Positions 39,359-47,313 of a stretch of 64,000 nucleotides of DNA are shown here, piece after piece. A program made the position numbers and the translations under genes. The stretch's first letter is position 1. Each line of letters starts with the position of its first letter. The DNA is from Microlunatus sagamiharensis (GTDB taxonomy: Bacteria > Actinomycetota > Actinomycetes > Propionibacteriales > Propionibacteriaceae): positions 248,001 through 312,000 of the forward strand of contig NZ_LT629799.1 of assembly GCF_900105785.1 (NCBI RefSeq), written 5' to 3'. The notes beneath the pieces are model-generated. The model did no database searches and was not told where the DNA came from. It worked only from the letters and a program-made list of their open reading frames with translations.

Positions 39359-40255
39359 GTGTCCCTCCACCCCGTCACCCCGGACCACGCCCACGAGCGC
39401 CGCCCCGTCCGCGGCCGTGCCCGCGCCGGTCTCGTCGCCACCGCGGCGCTGCTCGCCGCTGCCGGCACCGTGCTCGCGGCGCCGACCGCCTCGGCCAAGG
39501 CCGAGCCCACCGGCGACTTCGCGGTCGCCGTGAACGGCACGACGTACAACCCCGCCGCCGGCAAGGACGTCAGGCTGCGCGGCGTGGCCACGAACGGCCG
39601 CATCGCCGTCCGTGGGGTCAACGTGCGCTTCGACCTCGACGTGTCGACCTTCGGCGTCTACGACTACACGCTCACGGGCGCGCCGTCGGCCGACCGCATG
39701 GTCGCCTCGCCGACGGTCGTCTTCGCCTCCAAGGTCCCGACGCTCACCGCGGCCCAGCGCAGCGGCGCGCGGCTCTCGCAGCTCGAGGTGAAGGACGACA
39801 CCCTCACCGCGATCCTGTCGACGTCGGCGGGCAAGCTCAAGGTGCAGGCCAAGGACGCGCCGGCCGGCGGCATCTTCCAGATGGAGCCGGAGTTCGCCGG
39901 GCCGGTCACCCTCACCCACGTGCTCGGGCCGGACCTCTTCTACTTCGTCAACCCGTACACCAACAAGATCAACTTCGGCGACGGGCTCGACCCGGTCACC
40001 TCCGGCAGCGGCGCGCACCAGATGCTGCTCGGCAAGGACAGCCCGCAGGTGGCGACGAAGACCAGCCAGGACCGGACGACCACGACGTGGGTCGTGCAGC
40101 CGGGCGGGCGCCTCGGGGGCGTCCTCGGCGAGGACGCGATCGAGCTCTCGGCCGGGGCGACCAACTGCACCAGCCAGTGCCAGGCGCAGAACCAGGTCCG
40201 CGGTTCGCTGCCCGTCCCGCCGCTGCCGACCGACCCGACGCCGATCGGCGGCTGA
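39359..40255 (+). CDS. Secreted protein of unknown function
   Basis: A 298-residue exported protein. An Arg-rich n-region and the hydrophobic GLVATAALLAAAGTVLA form a Sec-type signal, with cleavage near the ASA at residues 44-46. The mature part is predicted beta-rich, with repeated DFAVAVNGTTYNP, GVNVRFDLDVSTFGVYDYTLTG and FYFVNPYTNKINFGDGL. Near the C-terminus CTSQC could form a disulfide, and the end is Pro-rich. AGGAG is 5 bases before GTG 39359. I recognise no catalytic motif. A hairpin with T-rich arms follows. Confidence 0.8.
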   Translation: MSLHPVTPDHAHERRPVRGRARAGLVATAALLAAAGTVLAAPTASAKAEPTGDFAVAVNGTTYNPAAGKDVRLRGVATNGRIAVRGVNVRFDLDVSTFGVYDYTLTGAPSADRMVASPTVVFASKVPTLTAAQRSGARLSQLEVKDDTLTAILSTSAGKLKVQAKDAPAGGIFQMEPEFAGPVTLTHVLGPDLFYFVNPYTNKINFGDGLDPVTSGSGAHQMLLGKDSPQVATKTSQDRTTTTWVVQPGGRLGGVLGEDAIELSAGATNCTSQCQAQNQVRGSLPVPPLPTDPTPIGG

Positions 40256-40269
40256 CCCCTGGGTCGGTT

Positions 40270-40358
40270 TGCTGAGAACGCGTCACTCGATCGACCCGGG
40301 CCGAAGGAACCACGCTCAGCCCGGGCCGGGACCGCGATCGAGTGACGGCTTTTCAGCA
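40270..40358. terminator. Long imperfect hairpin between a secreted-protein gene and pmmB
   Basis: CGTCACTCGATCG at 40281-40293 pairs perfectly with 40335-40347. An outer TGCTGA at 40270-40275 pairs with TCAGCA at 40353-40358, with a short CTTTTC run on the right arm. It sits between convergent genes, so a bidirectional terminator is likely. Confidence 0.7.
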
Positions 40359-40382
40359 GACCCTGCCGGCGAGTCGGATGGC

Positions 40383-42044
40383 TCAGGCCAGCCCGAGCGC
40401 GTCCTTCATCTCCTGCCGCAGGCGGGTCAGCTTCTCGCTGGCCCGCCTGCGGTCGTCCTCGAGACCCTCCGTCTGCGCGAGCGGGACCCGGGCCTCGAGG
40501 TAGGCCTTGAGCTTGGGCTCGGTGCCGGAGGGCCGCACGACCACGCGGACCGTCGGCCCCTCCAGCAGCACGGCGTCGGTCGGCGGCAGGTCGTGGGAAC
40601 CCGCCGACAGGTCCGAGACCTCGACGTGCTCGTCGACCAGCGTGCCCGGCGGCTGCGCCCGGAGCCGTGCCATCGCGTCGCTGATCTCGCTGAGGTCGTC
40701 GACCCGGACCGAGAGCTGGCTGGTGAGCGTGACGCCGTACGTGGTGGCGATCTCGTCGAGGCGCTGAGCGAGCGTCGTCCCCGAGGCCCGCAGGCCCGCG
40801 ACCAGCGCGAGCACCCGGACCAGGGCGGTCATGCCGTCCTTGTCGTGCACCGCCTCCGGGTCGACGCAGTAGCCGATGGCCTCCTCGTAGCCGAAGGCCA
40901 GCCCGGGCACCCGTCCGATCCACTTGAAGCCGGTCAGGGTCGTCACGCTCGCCTGCCCGTACGCGGTCGCGACGTCGGCGAGCTGGGTGCTCGAGACGAC
41001 GGAGCGGGCGTACGTCCCCGTCGTGCCCCGGCGCAGCGCGTCCTCGCCGAGCAGCACGCCCAGCTCGTCGCCGGTGAGCATCCGCCAGCCGGTTCCGGGG
41101 AAGGACGCGGCGACGGCGCACCGGTCGGCGTCGGGGTCGTTGGCCACGACGACGTCGGCGTCCACCTCGCGGCCCAGCGCGAGGGCCTGGTCGATCGCGC
41201 CGGGCTCCTCGGGGTTGGGGAAGGGCACGGTCGGGAAGTCGGGGTCGGGCTCGGCCTGGTCGGCCACCACCGCGGGCGCCGGGAAGCCCGCCCTCCCGAC
41301 GAGGTCGAGCACCAGCGCGCCGCCGACGCCGTGCATCGGCGTGTACGCCCACCGCAGCTCGCGCGGGCCGTCGGCCGGGGCGAGCGAGGCCGCGCGGGCC
41401 GCGTACGCGTCGAGCAGCTCGGCACCCGCACGGGCGTACGCGTCGCTGTGGGGCAGGTCGGCGAGCGGTCGGGTGGCGGCCTCGTCGATGTGCGCGGCGA
41501 TGACGGCGTCGGCCGGCGGCACGATCTGCGAGCCGTCGCCGAGGTAGACCTTGTAGCCGTTGTCGCGGGCCGGGTTGTGCGAGGCGGTGACGACCACGCC
41601 GGCCACGCAGCCGAGGTGAAGGATCCCGAAGGCGACGACCGGCGTGGGGACCGGCCCGTCGGTCAGGAGCACCTCGAGGCCGGCCGCGGCGAGCACCTCG
41701 GCGGTGTCGCGCGCGAACGCCTCCGAGCCGTGCCGCGCGTCGTGCCCGACCAGCACCCGCCCGTCGCTGTGGCCCTGGTCGCGGAGGTAGCGCGCCAACC
41801 CGGCCGCGGCCTGGGTGACGACGACGCGGTTCATCCGGTTGGGCCCCGGGCCGAGGGCCCCGCGCAGGCCCGCGGTGCCGAAGGCGAGGCGAACGCCGAA
41901 CGCGTTCCGGAGCTCGGCGAGGGCTGGCCCGTCGCCGCCCTCGGCCGCCTCGAGCAGCCGGCGCGTCTCGGCGCGGGTGGCGTCGTCGGGGTCCTGGGCG
42001 GCCCAGTCCTCGACGGTCCGGCGGAGGTCGGGCTCGAGCGCCAT
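40383..42044 (-). CDS. pmmB: Phosphohexomutase (phosphomannomutase/phosphoglucomutase family)
   Basis: A 553-residue alpha-D-phosphohexomutase. The phosphoserine loop is TASHNPARDNGYKVY, the Mg site is NDPDADR, the sugar-binding loop is GYEEAIGY, and the phosphate-binding RPSGTEPKLK closes the protein. The order and length match the PmmB/PGM2-like group, which includes enzymes acting on glucose-1,6-bisphosphate and on pentose phosphates. It begins 10 bases after the purine nucleoside phosphorylase stop, so phosphopentose handling after nucleoside phosphorolysis is plausible. ATG 42044 starts just before the conserved N-terminal helix. Confidence 0.9.
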   Translation of the reverse strand: MALEPDLRRTVEDWAAQDPDDATRAETRRLLEAAEGGDGPALAELRNAFGVRLAFGTAGLRGALGPGPNRMNRVVVTQAAAGLARYLRDQGHSDGRVLVGHDARHGSEAFARDTAEVLAAAGLEVLLTDGPVPTPVVAFGILHLGCVAGVVVTASHNPARDNGYKVYLGDGSQIVPPADAVIAAHIDEAATRPLADLPHSDAYARAGAELLDAYAARAASLAPADGPRELRWAYTPMHGVGGALVLDLVGRAGFPAPAVVADQAEPDPDFPTVPFPNPEEPGAIDQALALGREVDADVVVANDPDADRCAVAASFPGTGWRMLTGDELGVLLGEDALRRGTTGTYARSVVSSTQLADVATAYGQASVTTLTGFKWIGRVPGLAFGYEEAIGYCVDPEAVHDKDGMTALVRVLALVAGLRASGTTLAQRLDEIATTYGVTLTSQLSVRVDDLSEISDAMARLRAQPPGTLVDEHVEVSDLSAGSHDLPPTDAVLLEGPTVRVVVRPSGTEPKLKAYLEARVPLAQTEGLEDDRRRASEKLTRLRQEMKDALGLA

Positions 42045-42054
42045 CGCGGGTGTC

Positions 42055-42867
42055 CTAGAGCGCCGCGACGATGCCGGCGAGGAGGCTGCGCAGGCGCGGG
42101 GCCGCGGCGGCACCGGCCTCGAGGACCTCCTCGTGGTGCAACGGGGTGGGGGAGATGCCGGCGGCGAGGTTCGTCACGAGGCTCAGCCCGAGGACCTCCG
42201 CGCCGAGCTCGCGCGCGGCGATGGTCTCCAGCGCGGTGGACATGCCGACGAGGTCGGCGCCGAGGACGCCGGCCATCCGGACCTCGGCCGGGGTCTCGAA
42301 GGACGGGCCGTGGAACTGGGCGTAGACGCCCTCGGGCAGGTCCGGGTCGACGGTGCGGGCGAGGTCGCGCAGGCGCTTCGAGTACGACTCGGTCATGTCG
42401 ATGAACCGCGCCCCGACGAGCGGGTTGGCCCCGGTGAGGTTGATGTGGTCGCGCATCAGGACGACGGTGCCGGCCGGGCGGTCGAGGTTCAGGCCCCCGC
42501 AGCCGTTGGTCAGCACGACGGTGCTCGCGCCCGCCTTGATCGCGGTGCGCACGCCGTGCACGACCGGCGCGACGCCGCGGCCCTCGTAGTAGTGCGTGCG
42601 CCCGGTGAGCACGGCGGCGGTCTTGCCGCCGGCGGTCCGCACGACCCGGAACTGCCCGCCGTGACCGATCACGACCGGCGTGCTGAAGCCGGGCAGCTCA
42701 CCGATCGGGCAGCTGCCGATCTCCTCGCCGAGGTCCTCCGACGCCGCCGACCACCCCGAGCCGAGCGTCAGGACGACGTCGATGCGCTCGACGCCGAACC
42801 GCTCCCGGACGGCCTGGGCGGCCTCCTCGGCGAGCGCGTACGGGTCGGGTCGGGTCGGCAGAGGCAT
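42055..42867 (-). CDS. punA: Purine nucleoside phosphorylase (trimeric type)
   Basis: A 270-residue enzyme that splits inosine and guanosine (and the deoxy forms) to base and pentose-1-phosphate. The phosphate-binding LGSGWS and GRTHYYEG and the purine-site TNGCGGLN are present. The trimer-class signature HGPSFETPAEVR and VGMSTALETIAARELG are seen near the C-terminus. ATG 42867 follows a TAGGGT hexamer by 7 bases. It is first in a two-gene unit with the phosphohexomutase, an order I recall from M. tuberculosis (Rv3307-Rv3308). Confidence 0.94.
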   Translation of the reverse strand: MPLPTRPDPYALAEEAAQAVRERFGVERIDVVLTLGSGWSAASEDLGEEIGSCPIGELPGFSTPVVIGHGGQFRVVRTAGGKTAAVLTGRTHYYEGRGVAPVVHGVRTAIKAGASTVVLTNGCGGLNLDRPAGTVVLMRDHINLTGANPLVGARFIDMTESYSKRLRDLARTVDPDLPEGVYAQFHGPSFETPAEVRMAGVLGADLVGMSTALETIAARELGAEVLGLSLVTNLAAGISPTPLHHEEVLEAGAAAAPRLRSLLAGIVAAL

Positions 42868-42874
42868 GCTCCGC

Positions 42875-42880
42875 ACCCTA
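42875..42880 (-). promoter_or_regulatory. Putative -10 (TAGGGT) of leaderless punA
   Basis: TAGGGT on the minus strand, 7 bases before ATG 42867. Hexamer and spacing are the same as at deoC, so two nucleoside catabolism operons share this promoter form. Confidence 0.6.
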
Positions 42881-42924
42881 ACGAGGGCCGGTCGGGCTGC
42901 CCGACCGGTGCCCCGGACCGCGGC

Positions 42925-43887
42925 TCAGGCGAACGCGTTGACGCCGGTGAGGTCGGCGGACAGGTCCCACAGCCAGGCCGCCTGCTGGGGGTCGACCGCG
43001 TACGGGCGCACGCCGGGCTCGTCGCCCGTCGAGACCTCGGCGACCTCGCAGTCGACGCAGTAGACCCCGCCGAGGCCCTCGAGCAGCGGGCTCGTGGCCG
43101 CCCACACCGTGGTCGCGGCGCCCTGCTCGGGGGTCTTGAAGTCGACCAGCGGGCGGCCCTGCTCGTCGACCCAGCCGAGCGCCACCTGCTCCTCGAGCGG
43201 CAGGTGGCGCTGGAGCGGGGTGAGGATGCCGCCGGGGTGCAGCGAGAAGGCCCGGACGCCCGACCCCGCGCCGAGCTCGTCGAGGCGCAGGGCGAAGAGG
43301 ACGTTCGCGGTCTTGGCCTGCCCGTACGCCTCCCACTTGTCGTAGTCGCCGCGGGTGAACATCGGGTCGTCCCAGCGGATCGGGCTGCGGCGGTGGCCGG
43401 CCGAGGAGACCGAGACGACCCGACCGCCGCCGGTGCTGATCAGCGGCCAGAGGCGGTTGACCAGGGCGAAGTGCCCGAGGTGGTTCGTGGCGAGCTGGGC
43501 CTCCCAGCCCGGGCCCACGCGGGTCTCCGGGGTGGCCATGATCCCGGCGTTGTCGATCATGAGGTCGACCGGTCGTCCGGCGGCGAGGACGCCGTCCGCG
43601 AAGGCCTTGACGCTGTCGAGGTCGCCGAGGTCGAGCGTGCCGACCTCGGTCCGCTCCAGCCCGCCCAGCTCCTCGCGCGCCCGCTCGGGCCGTCTAGCCG
43701 GGACGAGCACCTCGGCGCCGGCGGCGACGAGCGCGCGGGTCGTCTCCAGGCCGATGCCGGAGTAGCCGCCGGTGACGACGGCGTACGTGCCGGCGAGGTC
43801 GGTGCCGTCGAGGACCTCGGCGGCGGTGCTGGTGGCGCCGAACGGCGAGCCGACGGGTTCCTGCGGGGTGCGGTTCCAGGTGGTCAC
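42925..43887 (-). CDS. Short-chain dehydrogenase/reductase (WW-oxidoreductase-like)
   Basis: A 320-residue SDR. The cofactor motif is VTGGYSGIGLET (TGxxxGIG). The structural NNAG motif appears as DNAGIMATP. The catalytic Ser lies in VVSVSSAGH and the Tyr-Lys pair in YGQAKTAN. The tail of about 90 residues after LHPGGI is typical of the retinol-dehydrogenase/WWOX-like subgroup. The substrate is unknown. GTG 43887 is preceded by a TACCGT hexamer at 6 bases. It shares no obvious operon with its neighbours. Confidence 0.88.
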   Translation of the reverse strand: MTTWNRTPQEPVGSPFGATSTAAEVLDGTDLAGTYAVVTGGYSGIGLETTRALVAAGAEVLVPARRPERAREELGGLERTEVGTLDLGDLDSVKAFADGVLAAGRPVDLMIDNAGIMATPETRVGPGWEAQLATNHLGHFALVNRLWPLISTGGGRVVSVSSAGHRRSPIRWDDPMFTRGDYDKWEAYGQAKTANVLFALRLDELGAGSGVRAFSLHPGGILTPLQRHLPLEEQVALGWVDEQGRPLVDFKTPEQGAATTVWAATSPLLEGLGGVYCVDCEVAEVSTGDEPGVRPYAVDPQQAAWLWDLSADLTGVNAFA

Positions 43888-43893
43888 GGACCG

Positions 43894-43899
43894 ACGGTA
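43894..43899 (-). promoter_or_regulatory. Putative -10 (TACCGT) of a leaderless SDR mRNA
   Basis: TACCGT on the minus strand, 6 bases before GTG 43887, with no ribosome site between them. Confidence 0.5.
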
Positions 43900-43918
43900 G
43901 GCCGTCGGCCGTGAGGAG

Positions 43919-44374
43919 TCACCAGCCGCTGCGGCAGGGACGGTTCCTGAGCTCGGCGAGGTAGTCGGCCGGGGCGCCGGCGTTCTCGGCCGCGTCGGCG
44001 AGGATGCCGAGGGTGCGGGCGCTGGGCAGGCCGCCCTCGAAGTCCTCCAGGACGTAGACCCAGGCGGTCTTGATCCCGTCGAGCGTCTCCACCCGGACGC
44101 GGACCTTGGAGTAGAGCCCGGAGTCGGCGCTCTCCCACGCGTCGAGGGTCGACTCGTCGGCGTCGGTGACGTCGTAGACCGCGACGTAGACGTGCTGCTC
44201 CGACGGGTCGGCGCCGCGCGCCTCCACCACCGTCGGCAGGGCGCCGTCGAAGCCGTCGCCGCCGAAGGTCAGGCGCCAGCCGGGGATCCAGCCGGTCCAG
44301 CGCAGCGGGCTGTGCGGGCACCGCTCCGCCATCTGCGCGGAGTCGAGGTTGCTCCCGTAGGCGGCGTACAGCAC
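43919..44374 (-). CDS. Gamma-glutamylcyclotransferase-like protein
   Basis: A 151-residue protein of the GGCT/AIG2 fold. The diagnostic N-terminal YGSNLD lies at residues 6-11, followed by LTFGGDGFDGALPTVV, and an acidic ADESTLDAWE holds the presumed catalytic Glu. Such enzymes release 5-oxoproline from gamma-glutamyl amines, but many bacterial members are untested. GTG 44374 follows TAGCGT by 6 bases. It is divergent from lpdA. Confidence 0.85.
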   Translation of the reverse strand: MLYAAYGSNLDSAQMAERCPHSPLRWTGWIPGWRLTFGGDGFDGALPTVVEARGADPSEQHVYVAVYDVTDADESTLDAWESADSGLYSKVRVRVETLDGIKTAWVYVLEDFEGGLPSARTLGILADAAENAGAPADYLAELRNRPCRSGW

Positions 44375-44380
44375 GCACGC

Positions 44381-44386
44381 ACGCTA
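44381..44386 (-). promoter_or_regulatory. Putative -10 (TAGCGT) of a leaderless GGCT mRNA
   Basis: TAGCGT on the minus strand, 6 bases before GTG 44374. A second GTG overlaps the spacer at 44378 in another frame. Confidence 0.5.
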
Positions 44387-44483
44387 TCCGAACCGCACCA
44401 GCCAGGGCCCGCACGGCGAGCGGGCCGGACGCGTGCGGACGGGTGTGGGGCGTGCGTTGGGTCGACCCTGCGACCATGGGGGC

Positions 44484-45896
44484 GTGGACCAGGTGGTGAT
44501 CATCGGTGGAGGACCCGGGGGCTACGAGGCCGCGCTCGTCGCGAGCCAGCTCGGCGGCGCGGTGACGCTGGTCGAGGACCAGGGCCTCGGCGGGTCGGCC
44601 GTGCTCACCGGCACCGTGCCCTCCAAGACGCTGGTCGCCACCGCCGACGTGATGACCGAGGTGCGCGAGTCCGGCGAGCTGGGCGTCCGGCTGGATGCCG
44701 CCGGCTGCGCCGACGACGACCCCGACCACGGCGTCGCCGTAGATCTCGCCGCGGTCAACGCCCGCGTGCTCGACCTCGCCACCAACCAGTCCGCCGACAT
44801 CGCCGAGCGGCTGCTCAACGAGCACGTGACGATCCTCGACGGCCGAGGGCGCATGGACGGGCCCGAGCGGGTCGTCGCCACGCTGAAGGACGGCACCGAG
44901 CAGCAGCTCGACGCCGACATCGTGCTCATCGCCACGGGGTCGCGCCCGCGCGAGCTGGCGTCCGCGCCGCTCGACGGCGAGCGCATCCTCAGCTGGCGCC
45001 ACCTCTACGACCTGCCCGAGCTGCCCGAGCGGCTGATCGTCGTCGGGTCGGGCGTGACCGGCGCGGAGTTCGCCAGCGCGTACGACGCCCTCGGCTCCGA
45101 CGTCGTGCTCGTCTCCTCGCGCGACCGGGTGCTGCCCGGCGAGGACGCAGACGCTGCCCAGGTGCTCGAGGACGTCTTCACCCGGCGGGGCATGACCGTG
45201 ATGTCGCGCTCGCGGGCCGCCTCGGTCGAGCGCGACGGCGACGGCGTCCTGGTGACGCTCACCGACGGCCGCAAGGTCTCCGGCTCGCACTGCCTGCTCG
45301 CCGTCGGCTCGATCCCCAACACCGAGGACCTCGGCCTGGAGACCACCCGGGTCGAGACCGACCGCAACGGCTCGATCGTCGTCGACCGGGTCTCGCGCAC
45401 CAAGGCCCGCGGCGTGTACGCGGCCGGCGACTGCACCGGCGTGCTGCCGCTGGCCTCCGTCGCGGCGATGCAGGGCCGCATCGCCATGTGGCACGCGCTC
45501 GGCGACGCGGTGGCGCCGCTCGACCTGCTGACCGTGTCCTCGAACGTGTTCACCACCCCCGAGATCGCCACCGTCGGGGTGAGCCAGCAGCAGGTCGACG
45601 ACCACGTCGTGCCGGCGCGCGAGGTCGTGCTGCGGCTGCGCGGCAACCCGCGGGCCAAGATGCAGGGCAACCGGGACGGGTTCGTCAAGCTGTTCTGCCG
45701 CAGCGTCACGGGCATCGTCATCGGCGGCGTCGTCGTGGCGCCGCGCGCGAGCGAGCTGATCTACCCGATCTCGCTGGCCATCTCCCAGCGCCTCACCGTC
45801 GACCAGCTCTCGGCCTCGTTCACGGTCTACCCGTCGCTCTCCGGCTCGATCGCCGAGGCGGCGCGCCGGCTGCACGGGACCCGCTCGATCACCTAG
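44484..45896 (+). CDS. lpdA: NAD(P)H-quinone dehydrogenase, LpdA type (flavoprotein disulfide reductase fold without redox Cys)
   Basis: A 470-residue FAD protein. The FAD motif is VIIGGGPGGYEAALVA, the NAD motif is VVGSGVTGAEFAS, and the second FAD motif is GVYAAGDCTGVLPLAS. Lipoamide dehydrogenases carry CxxxxC at the position where this protein reads LGGSAVLTGTVPSK, so both redox cysteines are missing. That is the mark of the LpdA group (M. tuberculosis Rv3303c), which reduces quinones with NAD(P)H. GTG 44484 is in frame, while the ATG at 44476 is not. A weak GACCAT hexamer lies 6 bases upstream of the start. Confidence 0.9.
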   Translation: MDQVVIIGGGPGGYEAALVASQLGGAVTLVEDQGLGGSAVLTGTVPSKTLVATADVMTEVRESGELGVRLDAAGCADDDPDHGVAVDLAAVNARVLDLATNQSADIAERLLNEHVTILDGRGRMDGPERVVATLKDGTEQQLDADIVLIATGSRPRELASAPLDGERILSWRHLYDLPELPERLIVVGSGVTGAEFASAYDALGSDVVLVSSRDRVLPGEDADAAQVLEDVFTRRGMTVMSRSRAASVERDGDGVLVTLTDGRKVSGSHCLLAVGSIPNTEDLGLETTRVETDRNGSIVVDRVSRTKARGVYAAGDCTGVLPLASVAAMQGRIAMWHALGDAVAPLDLLTVSSNVFTTPEIATVGVSQQQVDDHVVPAREVVLRLRGNPRAKMQGNRDGFVKLFCRSVTGIVIGGVVVAPRASELIYPISLAISQRLTVDQLSASFTVYPSLSGSIAEAARRLHGTRSIT

Positions 45897-45904
45897 GGGT
45901 CCCG

Positions 45905-46201
45905 GTGGCGCGCGAGGACGTCGAGCACACCGAGGACGGCCGCTTCATCCTGGTCGACGGACGCCGCTGGCGCGCGACCGACCCGCTGATCCCCGACGAG
46001 CGGCGCGCCGAGCTGCAGAAGGTGCTCATGGCCTGGCGCCGCGACGTCCGGCGTACCAAGGGCACCGACGAGGAACGCACCTCGCGCGACGGCGTGCAGG
46101 CGGCCAAGGTCGCCCTCGGGGAGCGCGGCACCCCCTGGTGGGAGCAAACGGACAACGAGCGCCGGGCGCGCTGGGAGGCCGACGTCCGGGGGCCTGCGTA
46201 G
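45905..46201 (+). CDS. Conserved small protein (often labelled Tol-like)
   Basis: A 98-residue soluble, highly charged protein: DVEHTEDGRFILVDGRRWRATDPLIPD, then a helical Arg/Lys-rich middle and KVALGERGTPWWE. Similar actinobacterial proteins have been labelled biopolymer transporter Tol without evidence that I know of. GTG 45905 lies 8 bases after the lpdA stop, so it is probably co-transcribed. A DNA- or protein-binding role is possible but unproven. Confidence 0.75.
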   Translation: MAREDVEHTEDGRFILVDGRRWRATDPLIPDERRAELQKVLMAWRRDVRRTKGTDEERTSRDGVQAAKVALGERGTPWWEQTDNERRARWEADVRGPA

Positions 46202-46230
46202 CGGGTCGCTGTTCGCACCCGCAGGAACGC

Positions 46231-46250
46231 TCCCTGAGCCTGTCGGAGGG
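46231..46250. repeat. CTTCGACAGGCTCAGGGA-family repeat, intergenic copy
   Basis: TCCCTGAGCCTGTCGGAGGG differs by one base from the copies in deoC and dppF. It lies 3' of the small protein gene at 45905-46201 and of the convergent gene at 46286. Confidence 0.8.
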
Positions 46251-46285
46251 CCGGGCAGCGGTCGGCGTCCGGTCTCGTCGAGACC

Positions 46286-46522
46286 TCAGGCCCGCGGCGG
46301 ACCCTCCGCGGGCGGCACCGCACCCGCCCGCTGACGCCGCAGGCCGACGAGGAGCAGGGGCAGGCCGACGACCAGCAGCACGAGGCCGAGCCAGACGGTG
46401 GCGTCGCCGGTGCCGAGCACCAGCCCGAGGACGAGCATCGCGGCCGCGATCGCGAGGAACGTCTGCCCGAGCTGCACCAGCAGGTTGCTGCGCGGCCGGC
46501 GGCGGGGCGGCTGGGGGCTCAC
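46286..46522 (-). CDS. Small two-helix membrane protein, unknown
   Basis: A 78-residue protein with an Arg/Pro-rich N-terminus, two hydrophobic helices (FLAIAAAMLVLGLVLG and VWLGLVLLVVGLPLLLVG) and a Pro/Ala tail. Arginines at both ends suggest both termini are in the cytoplasm. GTG 46522 overlaps the stop of the HAD gene (GTGA), which supports its reality. I do not recognise the family. Confidence 0.65.
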   Translation of the reverse strand: MSPQPPRRRPRSNLLVQLGQTFLAIAAAMLVLGLVLGTGDATVWLGLVLLVVGLPLLLVGLRRQRAGAVPPAEGPPRA

Positions 46523-47241
46523 CGGGCTCCGTCCTCCGAGCGGTCGACGACCGCGTCGAGCGCGTCGGCCAGGGCGTGGAGGTCGTCGACCTCGAGGTCG
46601 AACTCACCCTCAGGTGCGGGCTCCTCCCCGGGTCGACGGACGTAGCAGGTGCGCATCCCCGTCCGGGCGGCGGCGCGCAGGTCCCAGGGGTGCGCGGCGA
46701 CCATCATGATCTCGCCGGGCTCCAGCTCGAGGGCCTCGACGGCGACCGCGTACGCCCGCGGGTCCGGCTTGTAGGCCCCGCTCGGCCGCGTCGACAGCCC
46801 GAGGTGCCAGGCCAGGCCGCCACGGCGTGAGAAGCCGGCGAGCTCGGCCGGGTCGGCGTTCGTCAGCGCGACGACGACGTGGTCGGTGCGGAGCCGGTCG
46901 AGCGCGTCGGGGGAGTCCGGCCAGGGCTCGAAGCGGTGCACGACCCCGGAGAGCTCGTCCTCGTCGGCCTGCTCGAGCGGGGCCAGGCCGGCCGCCTCGA
47001 CGGCCTCGCGGACCGCCGTGCGGCGCAGCGCCCGGTGCGACGCCCACGGGCGAGCGCCGGAGCTGACCTCCTTCATCAGCGCGGTCTGGCGCTCGGCGGT
47101 CCCGGACGCGACGGCGAGGGCGGCCTCGTGGTCGTCGCCGCGCCTCTCCAGCACGGTCAGGGTCGCGCCGCGGACGCCGCCACGGTCGTCGACGACCGTG
47201 CCCATGACGTCGAAGACCAGCGCGGCGGGAACGGTGTCCAT
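46519..47241 (-). CDS. HAD-superfamily hydrolase (haloacid dehalogenase type II-like)
   Basis: A 240-residue hydrolase. The nucleophile Asp11 lies in VFDVMGTVVDD, motif II in VVALTNADPAE, the Lys in GAYKPDPRAYAVA and motif IV in IMMVAAHPWDLRAA. The AHPWDL element and the overall cap arrangement are those of type II 2-haloacid dehalogenases, though phosphatases share them. Residue 13 is Met, where Tyr is usual in dehalogenases. The gene is divergent from the sirtuin gene, with 72 bases between, and is followed by an overlapping membrane protein gene. Confidence 0.85.
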   Translation of the reverse strand: MDTVPAALVFDVMGTVVDDRGGVRGATLTVLERRGDDHEAALAVASGTAERQTALMKEVSSGARPWASHRALRRTAVREAVEAAGLAPLEQADEDELSGVVHRFEPWPDSPDALDRLRTDHVVVALTNADPAELAGFSRRGGLAWHLGLSTRPSGAYKPDPRAYAVAVEALELEPGEIMMVAAHPWDLRAAARTGMRTCYVRRPGEEPAPEGEFDLEVDDLHALADALDAVVDRSEDGAR

Positions 47242-47301
47242 GGCGTCATGCTGCCAGCGGGCCCGCACGCTCGACCGGGGGCCGTGCCTCCGGTCCGCAG
47301 G

Positions 47302-47307
47302 TACTCT
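47302..47307 (+). promoter_or_regulatory. Putative -10 (TACTCT) of a leaderless sirtuin mRNA
   Basis: TACTCT is followed by 6 bases and GTG 47314 with no Shine-Dalgarno. It sits in the 72-base gap shared with the divergent HAD gene. Confidence 0.55.
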
Positions 47308-47313
47308 CGCGAC

